Source: Spongospora subterranea
Lineage: Eukaryota > Endomyxa > Phytomyxea > Plasmodiophorida > Plasmodiophoridae
Direction of reading: 5' to 3'
Assembly (NCBI GenBank): GCA_900404475.1
Contig: OUQQ01000296.1
Location: 7,444 to 28,040 of the forward strand
DNA: 20,597 nucleotides
In this document: piece after piece, positions 12,855 through 20,597 of the stretch
Position numbering within the stretch: the first letter of the stretch is position 1
Layout: each line of letters starts with the position of its first letter
Notes under the pieces: model-generated
What the model was told of the DNA's origin: nothing
What the model saw: only the letters and a program-made list of their open reading frames with translations
Database searches by the model: none
Made by a program: the position numbers and the translations under genes

Positions 12855-12861
12855 TTTTCAG
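12855..12861 (+). promoter_or_regulatory. Candidate spliced-leader acceptor of UTP6
   Basis: TTTTCAG, ending 16 nt upstream of the ATG at 12878. Because the coding region has no intron, this site is more likely a trans-splice acceptor or 5'UTR intron end than a coding junction. Confidence 0.45.
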
Positions 12862-12877
12862 GTGCTGTTGTGATTCT

Positions 12878-14797
12878 ATGGCGGATCGTGTGGAGCGTAT
12901 CCTGGAATATGACCTGTCGTCAGTCGATAATCTCCAACGCCTTTCTCTTATTTCATCATCAGAACAACGCGCAATTATTGCTCGCCGCCGCCAGCTCGAA
13001 TATAAAATTCATCGTCGCAATCCCCTCCGTTCCGACTTTCTTCAGGCGATTGAGTTCGAAACAAATCTCTACGCTCTTATCGAACAGCGCCTAGCCAAGA
13101 CCGATTTAGATGCTTCCGTCCCTGTTGCGGTCATTCTCGCGCAAATCCGCAAACGTGAATACGCTTTATATCGGCGAATGGTCGATAAATTTAATGATTA
13201 TCGCCTTTGGTGCGCGTTCTTGGATTACGCTCGACGAATTGGCAGTAATCGTGCCTTATCGTTGGCATTAACAAGAGCCATGCAGTTGCATTCATCTCGT
13301 GCAGGAATATGGCTTCGAGCGATGTCGTGGGAGTTTGATGTCAATGAGGATGTGGATGCGGCGCGAATCATAATGCAAAGGGCTCTGCGAATGTTGCCGA
13401 CATCCAGAGAGATCTGGCTGGGTTTTTTTCGCATGGAAATACAGTATATTCGCCAACGACGAGCTGTTATAGGTCAAGTTGCCGCAGATAGCGCCATACC
13501 AAAACTCCTGTTTGAGAAAGCTATTGATGCCATTCCCGACGACTGGAAATTCCGAGCGAAATTTCTTGATTCGCTACGTGATGCAGATGTACCCGATTTG
13601 TGCGACGCTGTTGTTTCGACATTGGCTTCATGTGACGATGCGGAATGTATTGACTATTTGGCCACATTCCATGATTCGCCAGCGCCGTTTGTGGACGCCG
13701 TTGCACGTTGTACCTCATTATGGCCTTCATATGTTTCATGGGTCGAGCGCCATCGACCTGCACAGCTTGCTGCCGTGGTTCAGTCGTGTCCAGTTCGTGA
13801 TGAATCTGTTTTTATGGCCTTAAACACATATAGTCAAACACGACTACCTGAAGCGTTAGAGGCACTGCCAAAATCCTCAAAACTCCATCTTCTACGTGCT
13901 CGTTTGATGCTGCGAAGGTTTGCGCTCTCACTGGAATCGTTGTCAGATGTTCTTGACTGCCATCGTGTTGCCGTAACTTCATTCCCTGGAGACCTAAGCC
14001 TCTGGTTACAGTATCTACGATGCATCGTTATGGTTCCGGAGGTTTTCGAGGAAAGCATTGCGATTGCACTACACCAATTGAACTGGACGAAATCGGATTT
14101 GCTTCGCTTTAAGATGATTGCAGTGTCAATGTGGAACGCGGCCTCGATCACGGTTACAGATTGTGCGGCCTTCGCTCGTAACGTGTTACAGGAACCGACA
14201 GACCCTGCACTGTGGTGCAACGTGATATCATCGCCACAACTGGTTACAGTGGTACCGGAACTGGTGGAGAATGGGTTACGTAGGTTTGGACGGGTCTCCC
14301 CTCGACTGTGGCAAACCGTCGCGATGCGCATTACGGACGTCAAAGCTGCACAGCATTTGATTTGGAGGGCGCGGTCCACAGTTGATCATCCNGAGGTTTT
14401 CGAGGAAAGCATTGCGATTGCACTACACCAATTGAACTGGACGAAATCGGATCTGCTTCGCTTTAAGATGATTGCAGTGTCAATGTGGAACGCGGCCTCT
14501 ATCACGGTTACAGATTGTGCGGCCTTCGCTTGTAACGTGTTACAGGAACCGACAGACCCTGCACTGTGGTGCAACGTGATATCATCGCCACAACTGGTTA
14601 CAGTGGTACCGGAACTGGTGGAGAATGGGTTACGTAGGTTTGGACGGGTCTCCCCTCGACTGTGGCAAACCGTCGCGATGCGCATTACGGACGTCAAAGC
14701 TGCACAGCATTTGATTTGGAGGGCGCGGTCCACAGTTGATCATCCCGAGCAGTTGGATCTGTTATTGCTCGAATCACCAACTTTAAAATTTCTTTAA
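12878..14797 (+). CDS. UTP6: UTP6, U3 snoRNA-associated HAT-repeat protein
   Basis: Component of the small-subunit processome in the nucleolus, needed for early cleavage of pre-rRNA towards 18S rRNA. The N terminus (residues 1-75, with LEYKIHRRNPLRSDFLQAIEFE) is the UTP6 signature. It is followed by half-a-TPR (HAT) repeats such as LWCAFLDYAR (about 110), IWLRAMSWEFD and IWLGFFRMEI, and by C-terminal HAT repeats (LRRFGRVSPRLW). The start at 12878 is preferred over the upstream open frame (from 12830) because family similarity begins there. As assembled the frame has 639 residues. Removing the artificial copy beside the N leaves about 521, near the human length of roughly 600. The gene is intronless, unlike most neighbours. 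Confidence 0.93.
   Translation: MADRVERILEYDLSSVDNLQRLSLISSSEQRAIIARRRQLEYKIHRRNPLRSDFLQAIEFETNLYALIEQRLAKTDLDASVPVAVILAQIRKREYALYRRMVDKFNDYRLWCAFLDYARRIGSNRALSLALTRAMQLHSSRAGIWLRAMSWEFDVNEDVDAARIIMQRALRMLPTSREIWLGFFRMEIQYIRQRRAVIGQVAADSAIPKLLFEKAIDAIPDDWKFRAKFLDSLRDADVPDLCDAVVSTLASCDDAECIDYLATFHDSPAPFVDAVARCTSLWPSYVSWVERHRPAQLAAVVQSCPVRDESVFMALNTYSQTRLPEALEALPKSSKLHLLRARLMLRRFALSLESLSDVLDCHRVAVTSFPGDLSLWLQYLRCIVMVPEVFEESIAIALHQLNWTKSDLLRFKMIAVSMWNAASITVTDCAAFARNVLQEPTDPALWCNVISSPQLVTVVPELVENGLRRFGRVSPRLWQTVAMRITDVKAAQHLIWRARSTVDHXEVFEESIAIALHQLNWTKSDLLRFKMIAVSMWNAASITVTDCAAFACNVLQEPTDPALWCNVISSPQLVTVVPELVENGLRRFGRVSPRLWQTVAMRITDVKAAQHLIWRARSTVDHPEQLDLLLLESPTLKFL
14039..14745. repeat. 353-bp direct duplication around a single N (14392)
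   Basis: 14039-14391 and 14393-14745 match apart from T/C at 14099/14453, G/T at 14146/14500 and C/T at 14177/14531. The first two are synonymous and the third is Arg/Cys. Offset 354 keeps the reading frame, so the UTP6 frame runs through it with one undefined codon. Likely an unmerged contig overlap, not extra HAT repeats. Confidence 0.9.
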
Positions 14798-14802
14798 TTA
14801 AA
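14797..14802 (+). terminator. Candidate poly(A) signal (ATTAAA) overlapping the UTP6 stop
   Basis: ATTAAA starts at the last base of the UTP6 stop codon. Such a signal just before a spacer of about 100 nt would fit an upstream operon gene. Confidence 0.35.
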
Positions 14803-14914
14803 CTGTTGATTTACCTCATTTCATCAAGTCAGCCGAATTTGAGTCCGTGTCCGTTGTTGTCGACATCGTCGAACATCTTTTTTGACGCTGTTTAGTTTTC
14901 TGATTTGATGAATA

Positions 14915-15259
14915 ATGCTCGCGCGATTCAAAGAGCATGGGTTGAAATATGGCGATGGACATGAATTAGGGAACGATGAGGGACTCCTGATTCCAGGTCG
15001 ATAATCCAAACCTTTTGTTCTCATCGTATTTACTTGAAATCAGCTGAACCTGATTTTTTTGCCGACAACGTCTTGTTGCTTCTGCAATCACTACGGCGAT
15101 GGGCGCGCCGATCATGGCAAATGAATATTCGTCAATAGATGCCCTGCGCCGCCTGTTGGTTCATCTGAACATGTAAATGATGATGACAAACCCGTTTCGC
15201 GTTTGATGAATTTTGCTCAAATTCAGCGTATGATTAAGTCGAAAATTCAACAAAATTAG
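14915..15259 (+). CDS. Small unrecognised protein downstream of UTP6 (3 exons)
   Basis: Model: 14915-14996, 15044-15074, 15139-15259 (phases agree, 77 residues). The first intron is 47 nt with GT..CAG. The second (64 nt) uses a weak GTTGCT donor and is the doubtful step, because two other frames stay open through 15060-15180. The last exon ends DDDKPVSRLMNFAQIQRMIK..., then TAG, with AATAAA 30 nt later. A TGTTTAG acceptor ends 19 nt before the ATG. It lies about 100 nt after the UTP6 stop on the same strand. Family unknown. Confidence 0.4.
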
Positions 15260-15285
15260 AGTAAGTTCTTATGATTGCTAAGGAA

Positions 15286-15294
15286 TTTAATAAA
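15286..15294. terminator. Overlapping poly(A) signals on both strands
   Basis: TTTAATAAA gives AATAAA on the plus strand (15289-15294, for the small gene ending at 15259) and ATTAAA on the minus strand (15291-15286, 20 nt after the PHD-gene stop). Confidence 0.5.
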
Positions 15295-15310
15295 ACAATT
15301 GGGATTTGGC

Positions 15311-18300
15311 TCATCGACTGTTATTAAATCGTCCTGAGCTTGGCTTGAATCGTCGTCGGTCCTGTCCTCGGTGACCTCTCCCTTGATCGCGGGGAGCCCG
15401 GTCTGTTGATCGAACCCGACGTGGGGGTGACCGGTAAGGTGCCACCCAATCTCTACGGTACCCTTGCTGATTCGGGATCGGACCATACCTCTCGTCGCCT
15501 CTCTGCAATTGTTGATGAACAACCGCATATCGGTCAGGATGCATAGGAGGAGTATATCGGTCTTCATCTGCTTGTTGGGCTGCCGGAGCGTATATCAAGT
15601 CATTTCCTCTTTGATGAACTGGAGCAGAATATCGATCAGAGCCACCATGAATAGTTTCCTGACTGGCAAACCGATCACTTTCGCTCCTATGACCAGCGGG
15701 AGGGTAACGGACGTTTTCGCTGCGATTCGCTTGAGCAAAATCAGGTCGACGCGGTTGGTAGCGATCATCGAAATAAAATGCCTCTGCCGGACGGTAATTC
15801 TCGGGGGGCCAATGCTCAGAATAATATTCCTGTTGATTTTCCTGGACAGTGTGCGGATCAATATCGTGAAGCGCTTCAGCGGCCAAGGCACTCTCCAAGT
15901 GTTCTAGTTGTTGAAGAGTTGGAAGCGGATGTTGGATCAACATTGGATCAACAAACGGGGTCAACAATGTCGGTTCCTCTGAATTTACTTGAGCTGTGGA
16001 CTGGGCATCGGCGAACCGGATCGTCGTCGCCTGATCACTAGGGGGTTTGACGATAGGGCGATGATGAGAGCGCTTTGTCGTTGCTAATTTGGATTGGGCG
16101 GTAATGACCGCAATGGCCCAAATCTCTGCATTTGCAGGCGGGGAAGAACGCCCAAATACGTCGAAAAGAACTTGCGACCACATTGCGTTCAAACCGAATA
16201 CAGGCGATATAAAATAAAGAAGGATTCCTAGTTCGGTGTTATCGATGACTGGAATTCGACTACGATCTGTGTAAAATTCTCATTGTTGGCAACAGTTCTC
16301 ATCATCAATTAATTGAAAAGACAGACAAGGTAGATAATTTTCAATAAAACCAGAATCGACGTAAATGAAAACCGCAAGTTCTCAGCAAAACCAGGTTCGG
16401 GGGTAAGGTTCGACAAAACGGCAAGTGAATCCAAATGACGAGGGCCCGTAAAGAGTCCAAACCTACTGAGATAACTTACCAGCATATTGCTTGATGAAAT
16501 CAGAGCAATTTTTCGCGCTAACGTCGTCTGAACCAACATGAAATTCCACCAGCGCGAGACGCTTGTGCTTAAACCGATCTGTGGGTTGCACACTCTTGGA
16601 CAGCGCGTGAACTTGCATGACAAACTGCGATCAGTCAACATGAGCTACGTTTGTAAAAAAAACAGCTACGATCTCGGAAGAAAATTAACTGGCAATAACG
16701 TGACGAATGTAGGTGCAATGACAACTGAAAAACAGAAACTTTATATACACAGTATTACATAGCATCGTTCGGTGTGCTGAAATTGTTACCTTATGAACAG
16801 CGCTTGGCTCAATACGGCCGTGCACAAACAGGGAGTTCTGCATTTTACCAAGTCTTTGACGATCAGATTTACATTCAGGGTTTACAATATTGGCGTGAAG
16901 CCTAAACCCATCATCTTGAGCGGAAATTGAAAGCGTTCCCAGCCAATCAACTCGCGGTTGATCGGGATCATCCACCATGTCATGTGAGGGAAATGGTTCG
17001 GGCTCCTCAAACAGCATTGGAGAACTCTCTTGTAGGTCTGCGCTGCTTTCCATTTCGGATGCCGACACAGCAATGGAAGCGGCTTCGGTAGATGACGGTT
17101 CGGTAGATGACGGGAAACTAGTGATTATCTGAATAACAGAAAATGCATAGTTCAGAAATCAGATACCAGAGAAACATGTGTACAACTTAAAACCGAAAAC
17201 AGAATGGTGATAAAAAAATAATGCAAAGCATGTGAAAGCGTACCAAGCATGTTGCAAAAAGTGTTCCGGCACAAATTGGTCAAGAAACGGCGAAGATGGT
17301 AACTCCGCGTAATGATAAACACGCAAAATATGGTCATAAAATAGGACAGTGACGATCTGACCTCCGATGATGTGCCTTCGTCTACGGGGTAATCGCTTAA
17401 ATCCGGCAAAATAATATCGGGCTAGGGGACCCTGGTTAGAGAAATATTTGTCGATATTCCCAATAAAAGAACAATACCTGGGAGGGGATTGGGATATCGA
17501 CAGGAGACACCTCTAATTCAGGTTCTTCATCATTCTTAATCCGCGAGGAAATTGAATTTTGCTTCTCCTCACTCCGGGAAGCAATCAAGTCCGGCGCCGC
17601 CAATAAGGACACATCTTTCGCCACAAGTTCCGATGGAGAAAGCAAACCGTCGATTACACCTGCACCCATCAGGCATTAAAATGTGCGTATATCGGCAACA
17701 AAGCGGGAGCCAAAAAAAAACACGGAAAATACTAGAAACCCGACATATTGCAAATGAGCAAAAAACAAGTTGACTAATCACAGCATGAAGTAATAATGGC
17801 AATGATTGATCTGAAATTCAGAATCAAAGATAGAAAGGATGATACTTTGTCGCAGATCAGAGTTGATTTTGAGATTCAAAACAATTTCGCGCATCTTTGT
17901 CTTGTAAGAGCGAATGGCCTCTGATGTTGGCCGACATTCACTCCAATCGTGTGCCGCTTCTTCAATCTGGATCGCCAAAGACTTTGGCACCACTTTGGCC
18001 AATGCATTCTGACAATCTAACCGATCTGCGACCAGTGTAAGCAAAAACGACGTAACACAAGTTTTCGAACAATCGGACCAAGGTAAATGAAAGCACCTAC
18101 ATAACGCATCTCGAATAAACCAAATAAATATTTAGCCAATAGGAGTTGACGTAGGTTCGTTCAGGTATACAATGAAAGTAGTAATGGGTCACAAACTAAC
18201 TTGACCATGAAAAACTTCATATAAAACACGAAAATGAATTACATTGCAACATCGACGGTAGTGGTGCCATGGAAACAAGAACAGTCCCCTGAGTAACTTG

Positions 18301-19619
18301 AACACGGGTCGGGCTGCGTGGGACAAGTTGATTTGAGGGTATCGCAATCGATGAGTCGACGGTGGAAACAGTGTTGGAAGTTGGCAACGTTGCCGGCACA
18401 TCATCGTCTTTGGAACACGTTCGGCACACCCAGTGAGACATATCATCATTCGCATTCCTGAACAGGAGCTCAAATTTCAGTAAAGTCTTGTTAACGAAAG
18501 AATGGAACAACAAATTCAGAGAGGAACCGGCAATCTGGAAACAGACAAGAAAACACTGAACAATTCAGACAAACATGGAGACCATTACTAGAAATAAGTG
18601 AGATCAACGAAATAAAATACTGATGGGAATAGAAAACTGTTTTGGTGAAGCGTGTCTGGGAATTCTCTTAGAACATGTGGAAATTTATACAAGTCTTGGA
18701 AAAAATAAGTTTAGGAAATGATCATCGAGCGGCAGAGAATCTGAGAAAAGTTCGCATGCCGAACGAGTAGAAACATTTTCTTGGAACAGAGAATGCGGAG
18801 TTCTCGAAAACGAACGAATCGTTGCTGGTCGTATTGTACCAAACCCGATGGGCGGACCGATATGTGAACCAAACAGCATATCGTCATTAGTGGTTTATTA
18901 GAATGATTCGACGACAAGAACGACCCCTAAACGGAAAACTGTTCATGAGAACCTGTGTTGTTTCGCTTATACAAAGTGGTACTACACTCAATCTAGAGCG
19001 ACAACCGTTAAAAGGGAAGTCAACGAGATTCAGACAGGCGTATCGAACTCATAATATGGCTCTATCATGTTTCGTAACAAACGATGACCAGATCACTTTG
19101 ATTGGTAAAGTGATCCTCAATTATATCTATATGCTAAGCATCCAATTGACAGGAACAAGGGACAGCAGATCAACTTCGCAATGCTACGTCACCGCATTAA
19201 GAGAGTATTTCAACGACCAATTCGGAGACGCATTTGACAACGTCAAATTCTCCTGGAAGATGAAACTCAGAAAGTCTTGTTGAAAAAAAAAATAGACTTC
19301 ACCAAACAAATCCAAAAATATAACGAAACCTAATGCAAACAGGGATTGAGCATAATTACAGTTTGACACAAGCGGCATGGAACCATTCAAAGCAGCAATC
19401 GCATTGAACCATTAGTTTTCCATCATCAGGACTTCGACAAAAACAGTACACCTGTTTCTCAACGGTAGCATCAGAATAATCATTTTCGTTGGCAGAACTT
19501 GACGAATGACTGCCATCGCTAAACGCCATCTCCAGGGGATGGGGCTCAATCGCGCGATGTTGTTTAGGGCGGCTACTACGCCGCCGCTCCGCATCGGTTT
19601 GGGCTGACACAGCCACCAT
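15311..19619 (-). CDS. PHD finger / TFIIS central / SPOC domain protein (PHF3/DIDO1/Bye1 type)
   Basis: Nuclear regulator type that reads methylated histone H3 through the PHD finger and contacts RNA polymerase II through the TFIIS-like and SPOC domains (family knowledge). Exons: 19619-19360, 18457-18243, 18025-17846, 17659-17478, 17421-17362, 17128-16790, 16624-16480, 16266-15311. They give 778 residues with all phases consistent. The PHD finger spans about 57-101, with ligands C59, C61, C73, C76, H81, C84, C98, C101, split by intron 1. The TFIIS central domain is at about 159-245 (SYKTKMREIVLNLK, LRQS, GLLSPSELVAKD). The linker is acidic and Ser/Thr rich. SPOC is at about 358-500 (VDWLGTLSI, LFVHGRI, LYFISP). 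The last 250 residues are low complexity with repeated D/E-RY motifs and an Arg/Gly-rich end. It is shorter than vertebrate members. The ATG at 19619 is chosen because an acceptor ends 22 nt upstream. Confidence 0.92.
17084..17113. repeat. 15-bp tandem duplication in the PHD-gene linker
   Basis: Two adjacent 15-bp units (TTCGGTAGATGACGG on plus) encode a repeated PSSTE on the minus strand in the acidic Ser/Thr-rich linker. In frame, so harmless. Confidence 0.75.
18903..19283 (+). CDS. Hypothetical 126-codon ORF antisense inside PHD-gene intron 1
   Basis: An ATG-to-TGA frame on the plus strand lies wholly inside the 902-nt first intron of the PHD gene (18458-19359), by far the longest intron here. 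The product is basic, with no signal peptide or known domain. It could be a nested gene or a chance frame. A minus-strand open segment at 18685-18890 competes for attention but no splice sites fit it to the PHD gene. Confidence 0.22.
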   Translation: MIRRQERPLNGKLFMRTCVVSLIQSGTTLNLERQPLKGKSTRFRQAYRTHNMALSCFVTNDDQITLIGKVILNYIYMLSIQLTGTRDSRSTSQCYVTALREYFNDQFGDAFDNVKFSWKMKLRKSC

Positions 19620-19641
19620 GACCGAATTGGGTGCTATCGAT

Positions 19642-19652
19642 CTGTCAACAAA
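19642..19652 (-). promoter_or_regulatory. Candidate spliced-leader acceptor of the PHD gene
   Basis: Minus strand TTTTGTTGACAG ends 22 nt before the ATG at 19619, a pyrimidine-rich acceptor without a coding need. Confidence 0.4.
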
Positions 19653-19730
19653 AACAACGTAGGCCGCGCAAACTACCCACTTGGAGTGCACGGACAGAAA
19701 CTGCGTGTATCGAAAACAGCCAAGAAATAC

Positions 19731-20046
19731 ATGACGGACGACAAATCCAGCAGTAAAATCAACGCTTGTTTTCCATTCAAAGTACGTAAAATCAGCATAT
19801 TATATGATTCTCCACCGCGGTGGTCGTTTTTTGATTCCGCATTTGGTGCAAGGACAACGATGAAGGACCTGAGGTTGATTACGAACCCTTGGGATATTTT
19901 ATTTTGGATGCATTTTGTAAGCGATCTGTTGGAACCTATTTTCTGTGGTTGATTTTTCTGCAGCACATTTTACCGGAAAGTGGGTGGGACTGGAATCGGC
20001 GACGCCAACGGAAGGCAGCTGTTGCGACGGAGGATCCAGATATTGA
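19731..20046 (+). CDS. Small acidic protein of unknown function (3 exons)
   Basis: Exons 19731-19781, 19853-19916, 19964-20046 (introns 71 and 47 nt with GTACGT and GTAAGC donors, phases agree), 65 residues starting MTDDKSSSKINACF. The middle is acidic (DNDEGPEVDYEP) and the end Gly/Ser/Cys rich. The frame is open further upstream to about 19618, across the 5' end of the divergent PHD gene, so a longer N terminus is possible. No domain recognised. The strong donors and typical intron make coding likely. The start is uncertain. Confidence 0.45.
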
Positions 20047-20431
20047 CCGGGACATCGTCCGTTATGCAAATTGAGAAGCACTTCTGTAACCTGATTTGCA
20101 ATCCCAAAAAACACCTTTAAAAAGGAGCAGGAACCGGATATATGTCAAGAATGTCAGGTGATTCATCATTCTAACCATTCTGGAACACCTGGCGATTCCC
20201 GCGGATATAAGCGGGTATATCTAATTTTAATTTTGAGAAACAACTTGTTCGCCTATCGGTCCTGGTCTCTGACACCAGATATTGTTGATGCCGATTGATT
20301 CATTAAAAAGAGCCATTATCCCAGGATAGTGATTCGTGAATGTGTCAGCTGAACTACAATCGTTATGCTTAGCCAGGCCTGTATTCTCAAATTTTCGCCC
20401 TGCGATTAAAAGGAATCGATTGGACTTCCAG
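20047..20431. other. Spacer or intron without recognised gene
   Basis: Contains a short hairpin (CCCGC / GCGGG arms, about 20197-20214) and AT-rich sequence. Open frames here are short and unsupported. Confidence 0.4.
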
Positions 20432-20597
20432 CTGCTTTTTGTGGGCTTGATTGTGTCGAGGCTTTTTTATTGTACTATTGCATGCGGGCTTCCATGTTTG
20501 CAGATCCACAACGTGTTCGATTGTGCACTTTGCTCTCGGCTGCAACGGCACTCTTCCAGCAGCAGCGCCACATGGCTTTCTTGATGCGGAGCGAGCA
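20432..20597 (+). CDS. Unrecognised gene, partial (runs off right edge)
   Basis: After a TTCCAG acceptor (AG at 20430-20431) one frame is open to the window end, about 55 codons, containing ADPQRVRLCTLLSAATALFQ and a Gln/Met-rich helix-like end. It could be an internal exon, or begin at the Met at 20483. The amphipathic helical pattern is clear but not enough for a family call. Confidence 0.4.

Noticed and set aside
12830..12877. Upstream extension of the UTP6 frame
   Set aside because: No ATG fits family similarity there, and an acceptor motif lies within it. The UTP6 signature starts at 12878.
13834..14733. Long minus-strand open frames opposite UTP6
   Set aside because: They are shadows of the plus-strand coding sequence, and the two copies simply mirror the duplicated block.
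14393..14745. Extra HAT repeats in UTP6
   Set aside because: The copy is nearly identical at the DNA level and directly follows an N, so it is an assembly duplicate, not diverged repeats.

Overview
The window is eukaryotic. Protein families are split by many short introns (most 40-70 nt) with GT..AG ends and codon phases that match across each junction. Genes sit on both strands with little space between them, and there are no bacterial signals. Gene size, very short introns, and an acceptor-like AG 4-22 nt upstream of several start codons suggest a nematode, possibly a clade I (trichurid-like) worm. The species is not identified and this placement is an inference.

Layout. 1-566 (-): partial unrecognised gene running off the left edge. 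909-1217 (-): small hypothetical ORF. 1776-4722 (-): mitochondrial proline dehydrogenase in 14 exons, with a pair of EF-hand calcium-binding loops. 4753-5031 (+): open frame with no ATG. 5194-8227 (+): kinesin-14 with a C-terminal motor, 13 exons. 8422-8787 and 8810-9436 (+): two small genes. 9622-11158 (+): type II membrane glycosyltransferase. 11569-12330 (-): unrecognised type II membrane protein, possibly with more 5' exons up to 12667. 12878-14797 (+): intronless UTP6 (U3 snoRNP HAT-repeat protein). 14915-15259 (+): small gene about 100 nt downstream, a candidate operon partner. 15311-19619 (-): PHD / TFIIS-central / SPOC protein of the PHF3/DIDO1/Bye1 type. 19731-20046 (+): small acidic gene, head to head with the PHD gene. 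20432-20597 (+): start or middle of a gene that leaves the window.

Three single N bases (2652, 9098, 14392) are each flanked by near-identical direct copies of 188, 241 and 353 bp. These are most simply unmerged contig overlaps. They break up the PRODH locus, duplicate exons of the small basic gene, and add 118 false residues to UTP6.

The genes have ordinary, mostly unrelated cellular jobs: proline catabolism, microtubule motor, glycosylation, 18S rRNA processing, and Pol II/chromatin reading. I found no mobile element, CRISPR array, tRNA, rRNA or defence system. The least ordinary items are the EF-hand pair in PRODH, the variant P-loop of the kinesin, and several compact or unrecognised small genes. 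All exon models were built by hand from splice sites, phase and family resemblance.
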